A stretch of 6,813 bases of DNA from Paracoccaceae bacterium (GTDB lineage: Bacteria; Pseudomonadota; Alphaproteobacteria; Rhodobacterales; Rhodobacteraceae): positions 1 through 6,813 of the forward strand of contig SKKS01000429.1 of the NCBI GenBank assembly GCA_007123625.1, written 5' to 3'. Position numbers and translations under genes: made by a program. A model generated the notes under the pieces. The model did not search any database. It saw nothing but the letters and a program-made list of their open reading frames with translations, and was not told the origin of the DNA. Shown here piece after piece: positions 1 through 5,953 of this stretch (its first letter is position 1; the number at the start of each line of letters is the position of its first letter).

Positions 1-753
1 CGCCATGTGGAGGGGGCGGTGGCGCAGGCGGTGGCGGTGGTGAACGTGCCCACCTCGTCGATCGCGCGGGAGGCCGGGCTCGCGCTGCCGATCCATGCCG
101 GGGCCGAGATCGGCGTCGCCTCGACCAAGGCGTTCACGGCGCAATTGCAGGTGCTGGCGCTGCTGGCGCTCAAGGCCGCGCGCGACCGCGGGCGGCTGGA
201 TGCGGTTGGGCTGGAAAGCCACCTGCAATCCTTGTGTGCGCTGCCGGGCTATATGGCGCACGCGCTGGACCGCGACGCCGAGATCGCGCGCATCGCGGCC
301 GTGCTTTCGGAAGCCCGCGACGTGCTGTTCCTGGGGCGCGGGCCGATGTATCCGCTGGCGCTGGAAGGCGCGTTGAAGCTCAAGGAAATCAGCTACATCC
401 ATGCCGAAGGCTATGCGTCGGGCGAACTCAAGCACGGTCCCATCGCGCTGATTGACCAGCATGTGCCGGTGGTGGTCATGGCGCCACGAGATGCGTTGTT
501 CGACAAGACCGTGTCGAACATGCAGGAGGTGATGGCGCGCCAGGGAAATGTGGTGCTGATTTCCGACCGTGCCGGGCTGGAGGCAGCAGGGAACGAGGTA
601 CGCCACCGGCTTGCCATGCCCGCCGTGCCCGACCTGATTGCGCCGATGGTCTATGCCGTGCCTGCGCAATTGCTGGCCTATCACACCGCTGTCCACCGCG
701 GCACAGACGTCGACCAGCCCCGGAACCTGGCGAAATCGGTGACCGTGGAATAG
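1..753 (+). CDS. glmS: Glutamine--fructose-6-phosphate aminotransferase (isomerizing), C-terminal part, 5' end outside window
   Basis: GlmS makes glucosamine-6-phosphate from fructose-6-phosphate and glutamine, the first committed step to UDP-GlcNAc for peptidoglycan and lipopolysaccharide. It is cytosolic. The reading frame is open from base 1, so the N-terminal glutaminase domain lies upstream; about 250 residues of the sugar-isomerase half are visible. Seen directly: the end of the first SIS domain (NVPTSSIARE, then EIGVASTKAFTAQL), and the second SIS domain with FLGRGPMYPLALEGALKLKE and HAEGYASGELKHGP. These carry the Glu and His that correspond to the E. coli isomerase residues E488 and H504. 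The C-terminal loop DQPRNLAKSVTVE holds the lysine equivalent to K603 and ends exactly as the family does. The stop is TAG at 751-753. The alkD gene follows after 50 bp on the same strand, so co-transcription is plausible. Identity is very secure; only the 5' end is unknown. Confidence 0.97.
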   Translation, partial: RHVEGAVAQAVAVVNVPTSSIAREAGLALPIHAGAEIGVASTKAFTAQLQVLALLALKAARDRGRLDAVGLESHLQSLCALPGYMAHALDRDAEIARIAAVLSEARDVLFLGRGPMYPLALEGALKLKEISYIHAEGYASGELKHGPIALIDQHVPVVVMAPRDALFDKTVSNMQEVMARQGNVVLISDRAGLEAAGNEVRHRLAMPAVPDLIAPMVYAVPAQLLAYHTAVHRGTDVDQPRNLAKSVTVE

Positions 754-803
754 GCGCCGGGGGTGTGCGGAACACCTTGATACATGGCACGGGGCTTTGC
801 GAC

Positions 804-1520
804 ATGAGCGATCACGTGGGCGACAAGCAGGCAGTGTCCACGCAGGTCGCGCTGGATGCCCTACGCGCGCTCGCCGATCCGGTCCGCGCGGCCCAGATGG
901 CTGCATATCACAAGACGACCCGGCCATTCCTGGGCGTCGGCGTGCCGCAGATCGATGCGTTGGCGCAGGGCTGGCGCGCGGAATGCGCGCTGCCGGGTCG
1001 GGTAACGCTGGCGCGCGGATTGTGGGACAGCGACATTCACGAGGCGCGCGTCGCGGCGGCGAAACTGCTGACGCAGGCGCGGATCCGGCCAGATGACGGC
1101 GCGGTGTGGGATCTGATCGCGGGGTGGACAGAGGGCTTCGACAGCTGGGCGCTGGCCGACCATGCGGCGGTCGCCGGTTCCAAGCGTCTGGTCGCGGACC
1201 CGCGGCGGCTGGACACTGTCGAAGGCTGGACACGGCACCCGAACATGTGGACGCGCCGTGCGGCGTTGGTGATGACCCTTCCGTGGACGCGGCAGCGCCA
1301 TCCCAAGTCCGCCGATCTTGCTGTGCGCGAACGGGTTCTGGGCTGGGCGGCGGGGTATGCCGGGGATCGGGCGTGGTTCATTCAGAAAGCCATCGGTTGG
1401 TGGCTGCGCGATCTGTCCCGGCGCGATCCTGATCGGGTTGGCCAGTGGCTGGAGGCCCATGGCCATGCGCTCCGGCCCTTCGCGCGGCGTGAAGCGACCC
1501 GGCATCTGGCTGTGCGCTGA
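804..1520 (+). CDS. alkD: AlkD-family DNA alkylation repair glycosylase
   Basis: A 238-residue HEAT-like-repeat DNA glycosylase of the AlkD family. Members excise N3- and N7-alkylated purines without flipping the base. Seen directly: the N-terminal substrate-side segment YHKTTRPFLGVGVPQ (35-49), a central FDSWALADH segment (112-120), NMWTRRAAL (148-156) and FIQKAIGWWLRD (192-203). By spacing from Bacillus cereus AlkD (W109, D113, R148, W187) the matching residues are W115, D119, R151 or R152, and W199 or W200, so the catalytic set looks intact. I chose ATG at 804, with GGGG about 9 bases upstream. The same frame also has a GTG at 765, but it would add 13 residues with no family resemblance and lacks a spaced ribosome site. 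The gene follows glmS after 50 bp and probably shares its transcript. The exact substrate cannot be read from sequence. The symbol denotes the family. Confidence 0.9.
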   Translation: MSDHVGDKQAVSTQVALDALRALADPVRAAQMAAYHKTTRPFLGVGVPQIDALAQGWRAECALPGRVTLARGLWDSDIHEARVAAAKLLTQARIRPDDGAVWDLIAGWTEGFDSWALADHAAVAGSKRLVADPRRLDTVEGWTRHPNMWTRRAALVMTLPWTRQRHPKSADLAVRERVLGWAAGYAGDRAWFIQKAIGWWLRDLSRRDPDRVGQWLEAHGHALRPFARREATRHLAVR

Positions 1521-1756
1521 GCCGATCCTTTGCGACGCGGAAAGGCGATTGAAACGGGGCAAAGTCCGTTGCTTGCGTCCGGTGCCGATGCTTGCGTTCT
1601 GCCCGCTGCGACCGTCCGGGGTCGTGTGATGCGTGCGATGCGCAGGGGGGACGGGCGCCTGCATGGTTTACCCCTGACGAGCAAAGCATCACGCGCACCC
1701 GGTGGCCACGGTCAATTGATGGCCCCGGGCGCGCCGGTTCAGGCCCCGCGCGGCAT
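1521..1756. other. Convergent intergenic gap between alkD and ctrA
   Basis: This 236-bp gap separates alkD (ending from the left) and ctrA (ending from the right). Both transcripts must stop here, but no classical hairpin followed by a T run is visible on either strand. The best small stem is at 1527-1545, just past the alkD stop: CCTTT pairs with AAAGG, then one mismatch and two more pairs around a 3-base loop. It has no U tract, so intrinsic termination is doubtful and Rho-dependent termination is possible. Open frames cross the gap but resemble no known protein. Confidence 0.4.
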
Positions 1757-2473
1757 TCAGGCCCGCAAGGCGGTGGGCGGATCGTCCTTGTCCAGTACCT
1801 GTGGATCGCGCAGCACATAGCCGCGCCCCCAGACGGTTTCGATGTAGTTGTCGCCGCTCGTCGCCTCGGTCAGTTTCTTGCGCAGTTTGCAGATGAACAC
1901 GTCGATGATCTTCAACTCGGGCTCGTCCATCCCGCCGTAAAGGTGGTTGAGGAACATCTCCTTGGTCAGGGTGGTGCCCTTGCGCAGGCTCAGGAGTTCC
2001 AGCATCTGGTATTCCTTGCCGGTCAGGTGCACCGAAGTCCCGTCCACTTCAACCGTCTTGGCATCGAGGTTGACCGCGATCTTGCCGGTCCGGATGACCG
2101 ACTGCGCGTGGCCCTGGCTGCGGCGGATGATGGCGTGGATGCGCGCCACCAATTCGTCGCGGTGGAAGGGTTTGGTGAGGTAGTCATCCGCCCCGCTGCC
2201 GAATCCGCGCAGCTTCACCGCGGTATCATCCTCGCCGGTCAGGATCAGGATGGGCGTGTTGACGCGTGCCAGACGGATCTGGCGCAAGACCTCGATCCCG
2301 GCCATGTCGGGCAGGTTGAGGTCCAGCAGGATCAGATCGTAGTCATAAAGCTTGCCAAGCTCCACCGCCTCTTCGCCCATGTCGGTGGAATACACGTTGA
2401 AGTTCGCATGCGTCAGCATCAACTCGACGCTGCGGGCAGTGGTGGGATCATCCTCGACAAGCAGAATGCGCAT
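1757..2473 (-). CDS. ctrA: Cell-cycle/motility response regulator CtrA
   Basis: CtrA is an OmpR-class response regulator that binds TTAA-type boxes. In Caulobacter it blocks replication initiation and drives many cell-cycle genes; in Rhodobacterales it is known for control of motility and gene-transfer-agent genes. The 238-residue product is full length. Seen directly: the receiver domain (about 1-117) with acidic residues E7, D8, D9, phospho-acceptor D51 in LLDLNLPD, T79 and K101 (TKPF); then the winged-helix DNA-binding domain (about 125-230) with LTGKEYQMLELL, KEMFLNHLYGGMDEPELKIIDVFICKLRKKL and WGRGYVLRDP, a CtrA signature. The start ATG at 2473 has GGAG seven bases upstream on the minus strand. 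sciP lies 93 bp upstream on the same strand, and a CtrA half-site lies in between. The C-terminus ends ALRA rather than the Ala-Ala known to matter for ClpXP turnover of Caulobacter CtrA. Confidence 0.98.
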   Translation of the reverse strand: MRILLVEDDPTTARSVELMLTHANFNVYSTDMGEEAVELGKLYDYDLILLDLNLPDMAGIEVLRQIRLARVNTPILILTGEDDTAVKLRGFGSGADDYLTKPFHRDELVARIHAIIRRSQGHAQSVIRTGKIAVNLDAKTVEVDGTSVHLTGKEYQMLELLSLRKGTTLTKEMFLNHLYGGMDEPELKIIDVFICKLRKKLTEATSGDNYIETVWGRGYVLRDPQVLDKDDPPTALRA

Positions 2474-2520
2474 TTTTCGCTCCGATCGCGGTCAAAATTC
2501 AAAAAACAAGGTCGCGTGAA

Positions 2521-2528
2521 ATGGTTAA
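2521..2528 (-). promoter_or_regulatory. CtrA half-site upstream of ctrA (TTAACCAT)
   Basis: The minus strand reads TTAACCAT, the recognised CtrA half-site in alphaproteobacteria, centred about 50 bases before the ctrA start codon in the 93-bp sciP-ctrA gap. It is one of only two TTAA tetramers I found in the window; the other is upstream of sciP. Autoregulation of ctrA is known in Caulobacter, so a site here makes biological sense. There is no second TTAA half at the 11-base spacing, so binding may be weaker or of half-site type. I do not see a convincing -10 element to say whether it would activate or repress. Confidence 0.55.
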
Positions 2529-2566
2529 CTGCACGTTACTGTCGCAGAAAAATCGTATTGATCAAC

Positions 2567-2845
2567 TCAAAGTTGCCTGAATTTCTGAAGGCTTGTCACC
2601 TTGAGCGCCTCGATCCCGTGGGTGTCCACGGCTTGGCACCAGCTGTCGAACTCCTCGCTCGACAGGGCATACAGTTCGAGCGCCTCGTCGCGTTGCAACA
2701 ACCCCGCAGCGACGGCGCGCACCACCACGGCCTTGCGGCTCGCGACCCAGCGGCGAGTATCGGCAGGTGGCAGGTCGGCACGGCTGAGCACCGTTCCATC
2801 GGCCAGCGTGACCGCCCGTGGTCCATTGACACGTTTCAGGTACAT
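2567..2845 (-). CDS. sciP: SciP, small CtrA inhibitory protein (DUF1153 family)
   Basis: SciP is a short helix-turn-helix protein that, in Caulobacter, binds CtrA and stops it from activating transcription; it also contacts DNA. Seen directly in the 92-residue product: MYLKRVNGPRAVTLADGTVLSRADLPP at the N-terminus, then DTRRWVASRKAVVVRAVAAGLL, EALELYALSSEEFDSWCQAVDTHG and a KVTSLQKFRQL tail. This is the whole DUF1153 pattern (PP-DTRRWV-RKA-VV and YALS-EEF-W). I chose ATG at 2845, with GGGAAG six bases upstream. The alternative ATG at 2878 adds 11 residues (MGSELGDGKTV) not seen in family members as I know them, and it sits in a small inverted repeat. The gene is upstream of ctrA in the same direction and has a CtrA-like box about 62 bases upstream. 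It is placed to form a feedback pair with ctrA. Confidence 0.93.
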   Translation of the reverse strand: MYLKRVNGPRAVTLADGTVLSRADLPPADTRRWVASRKAVVVRAVAAGLLQRDEALELYALSSEEFDSWCQAVDTHGIEALKVTSLQKFRQL

Positions 2846-2907
2846 CACAGTCTTCCCATCACCAAGTTCTGACCCCATTCTCTGGGGCCGAGACTGCGAC
2901 CGCAGGC

Positions 2908-2922
2908 TTAATTCAGAGTTAG
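2908..2922. promoter_or_regulatory. Near-consensus full CtrA box between sciP and mnmA
   Basis: The plus strand reads TTAA-TTCAGAG-TTAG, one base off the TTAA-N7-TTAA CtrA consensus. It lies in the 148-bp divergent region, about 62 bases before the sciP start codon and 19 bases upstream of the predicted mnmA -35. In Caulobacter sciP is itself activated by CtrA, which supports a role on the sciP side. From its location it could also affect mnmA. No clear -10 element is visible at the expected distance toward sciP. Confidence 0.5.
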
Positions 2923-2941
2923 CCAGATGTCTGTGGCGGGG

Positions 2942-2969
2942 TTGAAAGTGCCTTGGATTTTCTTATATT
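2942..2969 (+). promoter_or_regulatory. Predicted sigma70-type promoter of mnmA
   Basis: TTGAAA at 2942-2947 (5 of 6 to TTGACA) and TATATT at 2964-2969 (5 of 6 to TATAAT) are separated by 16 bases. This would start transcription near 2976, leaving a leader of roughly 18 bases before the mnmA ATG with AGGA as ribosome site. It is the best promoter match I noticed in the window and stands out in an AT-poor background. Confidence 0.6.
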
Positions 2970-2993
2970 CCGCGTGAAAATCAGGACACGCGC

Positions 2994-4136
2994 ATGCCCC
3001 GGGATACGCCCTTCAATTCGCTTGGATTCCCCAAGCCACCTGCGGACACGCGGGTGGTTGTCGCCATGTCCGGTGGCGTGGACAGTTCGGTCGTCGCGGC
3101 CGAGCTGGCTGCCGAAGGCTATGACGTCGTGGGCATAACGCTGCAGCTTTATGACCATGGCGCGGCTCTGGCGAAAAAGGGCGCATGCTGTGCGGGCCGC
3201 GACATCCATGACGCGCGGCGCGTGGCCGAAACGATGGGTTTTCCGCACTATGTCCTGGACTATGAAAACACCTTTCGCGAGTCTGTGATCGACGAATTTG
3301 CAGATGCCTATCTGGCGGGCGCGACACCCGTGCCCTGCATCCGTTGTAACGAGCGGGTGAAGTTCCGCGACCTTCTGGAGACCGCGCGCGATCTGGATGC
3401 CGATTGCATGGCCACCGGGCATTACATCCGGCGCTCCGACGGCGTGGCGGGGCCGGAACTTCACCGTGCCGCCGATCCGGTGCGCGACCAGAGCTATTTC
3501 CTGTTTTCCACCACCCCTGAGCAACTGGCATACCTGCGCTTTCCGCTTGGCGGGCTGGAAACCAAGGCAGAAACCCGCGCACTTGCGGCGAAACACGGGC
3601 TGATGGTGGCCGACAAGCCCGACAGTCAGGACATCTGTTTCGTGCCGGATGGCAACTACGCAAAGGTCATCGAAAAACTGCGCCCCGGTGCCGCCGACCC
3701 GGGCGATATTGTCGACATGGAGGGCAGGATGCTGGGATTGCACCGGGGCGTGATCCATTACACCATCGGGCAGCGCCGGGGGCTGGGGATCGGCGGGCTG
3801 TCGGATCCGCTGTATGTGGTGCGGCTGGACCCGGATGCGCGGCGCGTGGTGGTGGGGCCGAAATCGGCGCTGGCTACCCGCATCGTTCCGGTGCGCGAAA
3901 TCAACTGGCTGGGCGACGCGCCGTTCACGGCGCGTCCTGAGTGGCATATGTCGGTCAAGCTGCGCTCGACACGCGCGCCGACCGATGCCGTGATCCGCCC
4001 GCTTGGACCGCACGAGGCCGAGGTGGAATTGCTCAGCCCCGAGGAAGGCGTCAGCCCCGGACAGGCCTGTGTGTTCTACGCCCCCGAAGGTACGCGCGTG
4101 TTTGGCGGCGGCTGGATCTGGAAGGGCCGGAGCTGA
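2994..4136 (+). CDS. mnmA: tRNA-specific 2-thiouridylase MnmA
   Basis: MnmA puts sulfur on C2 of the wobble uridine (U34) of tRNAs for Lys, Glu and Gln, using ATP to adenylate the base and a persulfide sulfur donor. The 380-residue product is full length. Seen directly: the PP-loop SGGVDSS (26-32); VPCIRCNERVKF (113-124), with C118 before Asn matching the E. coli nucleophile C102; ATGHYIRR (140-147); DQSYFL (165-170); DSQDICFVPDG (210-220), where C215 matches E. coli C199; then YTIGQRRGLGIGG (256-268), opening the C-terminal domains. Both catalytic cysteines are present. ATG at 2994 has AGGA seven bases upstream; the roughly 20-residue N-terminal lead before the PP-loop strand is the form usual in this lineage as I know it. 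The gene is transcribed divergently from sciP from its own predicted promoter. It is followed by a 235-bp gap, so it is probably monocistronic. Confidence 0.97.
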   Translation: MPRDTPFNSLGFPKPPADTRVVVAMSGGVDSSVVAAELAAEGYDVVGITLQLYDHGAALAKKGACCAGRDIHDARRVAETMGFPHYVLDYENTFRESVIDEFADAYLAGATPVPCIRCNERVKFRDLLETARDLDADCMATGHYIRRSDGVAGPELHRAADPVRDQSYFLFSTTPEQLAYLRFPLGGLETKAETRALAAKHGLMVADKPDSQDICFVPDGNYAKVIEKLRPGAADPGDIVDMEGRMLGLHRGVIHYTIGQRRGLGIGGLSDPLYVVRLDPDARRVVVGPKSALATRIVPVREINWLGDAPFTARPEWHMSVKLRSTRAPTDAVIRPLGPHEAEVELLSPEEGVSPGQACVFYAPEGTRVFGGGWIWKGRS

Positions 4137-4371
4137 TCGCGTGCCCTTGATGCGATTTCCCGCTTTCTGACCGGGTGGCCAGGCGCTACACTTGACGGGG
4201 TCCGGTTCCGAAGTCTGTGTTGTGTGCCGTTGCAAAGGGGAATCCGGACATACCGCGGGCGGGCCCGCACACGGGCACAACACCAGACAGCCGCGCTGGC
4301 CCGGCGTTGATCGCAATTCGTTTGCCCTGTCACGCACTAGCGCCAAGGGTACATCATACAGAGAGTATTTC
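4137..4371. other. Intergenic gap between mnmA and the DUF2059 gene
   Basis: This 235-bp gap must hold the mnmA terminator and the promoter of the next gene, but neither is clear. TTGACG at 4192-4197 has no acceptable -10 at 17 bases. A perfect 10-bp GC palindrome (GCGGGCCCGC, 4259-4268) is present with no T run and is probably compositional. The frame of the DUF2059 gene stays open back to 4192, but the added 60 residues look non-coding (Cys-, Arg- and Gly-rich) and would bury the signal peptide. Confidence 0.4.
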
Positions 4372-4875
4372 ATGCTGAAATCGTTTTTGTTCAAGACCTT
4401 GTCCGGGCGCGCCTTGCCTGTGGCGGCGGCCGCACTTTTGCTGTTACCGCACCCCGGCGCCGCAGAAGATCGCGACGCGCGGCTTGAGGCCGCCCGCGCT
4501 TATGTCGAGGTGACACTGCAGGACATGGATATAGACGAGCTGGTGCGCGGCATGTACCGGCCGCTTCTGCAGCAGATCCGTGCCCAGGGCCAAAGTGTCA
4601 GCGCCGAGCAGGAAGCCGAGATCGAAGCGCTGTATCTGGAGCACCTGCGCGCGCCGATGGCCGACATCATGCACGGGCAAGACACGGTGATGGCCGACAT
4701 GCTGTCGCTGGCCGAGATCGAGGCGCTGCTGGCATTCTATTCCACCGACGAAGGGCGCCGGGTCATGATGGTGTTGCCACAGATGATGGAGGCGCAGATG
4801 CCGATGATCATGGGCATGGTCGAGGAGCGGATGGAAATCATCCTGCCCGAACTGCGGCGTATTCTGGAACAATGA
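4372..4875 (+). CDS. Exported DUF2059-family protein with Met-rich C-terminal segment
   Basis: This encodes a 167-residue predicted periplasmic protein of unknown function. Seen directly: an N-terminal signal peptide with charged start MLKSFLFK, hydrophobic core ALPVAAAALLLL and likely cleavage near residue 31 (HPGAA before EDRD). A mostly helical acidic mature region of about 136 residues follows. The DUF2059 hallmark is LSLAEIEALLAFYSTDEGRRVM (111-132): an acidic helix followed by FYST-EG, as in the family. Residues 132-154 contain nine methionines in 23 positions. There is no lipobox Cys and no later membrane span. I chose ATG at 4372 because GAGAG lies six bases upstream and the signal peptide begins there; an in-frame ATG far upstream gives an implausible extension. 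pdxA starts 58 bp downstream on the same strand, so they may share a transcript. The family has no settled biochemical function, and I assign none. Confidence 0.85.
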   Translation: MLKSFLFKTLSGRALPVAAAALLLLPHPGAAEDRDARLEAARAYVEVTLQDMDIDELVRGMYRPLLQQIRAQGQSVSAEQEAEIEALYLEHLRAPMADIMHGQDTVMADMLSLAEIEALLAFYSTDEGRRVMMVLPQMMEAQMPMIMGMVEERMEIILPELRRILEQ

Positions 4876-4933
4876 GGGCCTTGGCGCACGACCACGCTGC
4901 CCCGGATGGCACAGACGCTGCGGCGTGCGCGCG

Positions 4934-5953
4934 ATGACGCTGCCGCTTGTGATGACGTGCGGCGACCCCGCCGGGGTCGGCCCCGAAATCGCCGTTGCCG
5001 CCCGTCAGCGGCTGGGGGCGGCGGTGCCCTTTGTCTGGATCGGCGACCCGGCGCATCTGCCCCCAGGGGCGCAGTGGCAGGCGGTCGAAACCCCGGCCGA
5101 TGCGCATGCAATCCCGGCGTCGGTGCTGCCGGTGCTGGTGCATCCGTTCCCTGCACCGGTGGTTCCCGCCGCGCCCGATCCGGCGAACGCCGCCGCGGTG
5201 ATCGCGGTGATCGAACGCGCTGTTGCGCTGGTGCAGGGGCGCGCGGCGTCGGGTGTCGTTACCGGGCCGATCAACAAGGCCGCGTTGATCGGCGGGGCCG
5301 ATTTCGGCTTTCCGGGCCATACGGAGTTTCTGGCGCATCTGGCCGGGGTGGAACGGGTGGTGATGATGCTGGCTTGCGCTGAATTGCGGGTCGTGCCGGT
5401 GACGATCCACATTCCCTTGCGGGCGGTGCCGACAGCGCTGACGCCCGAAGGTCTGGAGGCGACGCTGCGCATTACCCATGCCGCGCTGATGGCCGATTTC
5501 GGGATTGCGCAGCCGCGTATCGCGGTGGCCGGGCTGAACCCCCACGCGGGCGAGCAGGGCGCCATGGGCGACGAGGACGCGCGCATCATCGCCCCGGTGC
5601 TGGACCGCCTGCGCACCGAGGGTATGGCGCTGCGCGGGCCGCTGCCGGCGGATACGATGTTCCACGCACAGGCGCGGGCGCGCTATGATGCCGCCGTGTG
5701 CATGTATCACGATCAGGCGCTGATCCCGATCAAGACGGTGGATTTCGCCGGTGGGGTGAATGTGACGCTTGGCCTGCCGTTCGTGCGCACCTCGCCCGAT
5801 CATGGCACGGCCTATGACATCGCAGGGCAGGGGGTTGCGGACCCGACCTCGCTGATGGCCGCGCTGCGCATGGCGCAGGAAATGGCGGCGCGGCGTGCAG
5901 CCTCTGTTGCGGTGACAGTGGCAGGGGCAGGAACAGGGAAAGCGGGCGTATGA
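4934..5953 (+). CDS. pdxA: 4-hydroxythreonine-4-phosphate dehydrogenase PdxA
   Basis: PdxA oxidises 4-phosphohydroxy-L-threonine with NAD in the DXP-dependent route to pyridoxal 5'-phosphate. The product feeds PdxJ. It is a cytosolic, metal-dependent dimer. The 339-residue product is full length. Seen directly: CGDPAGVGPEIA near the N-terminus (9-20), VVTGPINKAAL (108-118), PGHTEFLA (127-134), then three metal-ligand histidines in HIPLRAV (H159), GLNPHAGEQG (H204) and MYHDQALIP (H259), and TSPDHGTAYDIAG (286-298). These match E. coli H166, H211 and H266. I chose ATG at 4934; a GTG at 4925 in frame would add three residues, and neither has a clear ribosome site, so initiation may rely partly on the upstream gene. 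The stop overlaps the rsmA start, giving tight coupling with rsmA, as in the widespread surA-pdxA-ksgA arrangement, here without surA. Confidence 0.97.
   Translation: MTLPLVMTCGDPAGVGPEIAVAARQRLGAAVPFVWIGDPAHLPPGAQWQAVETPADAHAIPASVLPVLVHPFPAPVVPAAPDPANAAAVIAVIERAVALVQGRAASGVVTGPINKAALIGGADFGFPGHTEFLAHLAGVERVVMMLACAELRVVPVTIHIPLRAVPTALTPEGLEATLRITHAALMADFGIAQPRIAVAGLNPHAGEQGAMGDEDARIIAPVLDRLRTEGMALRGPLPADTMFHAQARARYDAAVCMYHDQALIPIKTVDFAGGVNVTLGLPFVRTSPDHGTAYDIAGQGVADPTSLMAALRMAQEMAARRAASVAVTVAGAGTGKAGV

Noticed and set aside
765..803. GTG start for alkD giving 13 extra residues
   Set aside because: No properly spaced ribosome site is present and the added residues do not resemble AlkD family N-termini; ATG at 804 is better.
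1527..1545. Hairpin after alkD as an intrinsic terminator
   Set aside because: It is a 5-bp stem with a mismatch and no following T run, too weak to call.
861..1664. 267-codon open frame on the minus strand across alkD
   Set aside because: It is antisense to alkD, whose catalytic residues are intact, and has no recognisable domain.
1738..1764. 9-base direct repeat TTCAGGCCC (1738-1746 and 1756-1764)
   Set aside because: There are only two copies 18 bases apart, one inside the ctrA 3' end, and no flanking structure suggests an insertion or attachment site.
1592..2872. 426-codon open frame on the plus strand across ctrA and sciP
   Set aside because: It is the antisense shadow of two clearly recognised genes in high-GC DNA and shows no family motif.
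4259..4268. GCGGGCCCGC palindrome in the mnmA-DUF2059 gap
   Set aside because: It is a short all-GC palindrome expected by chance at this base composition, with no T tract or repeated copy.
2919..4394. 491-codon open frame on the minus strand across mnmA
   Set aside because: It is antisense to an intact mnmA with all catalytic motifs. Its translation is rich in His, Arg, Pro and Gln, typical of a GC-rich shadow.
4838..5803. 321-codon open frame on the minus strand across pdxA
   Set aside because: It is antisense to full-length pdxA; the His/Arg-rich composition marks it as a shadow.
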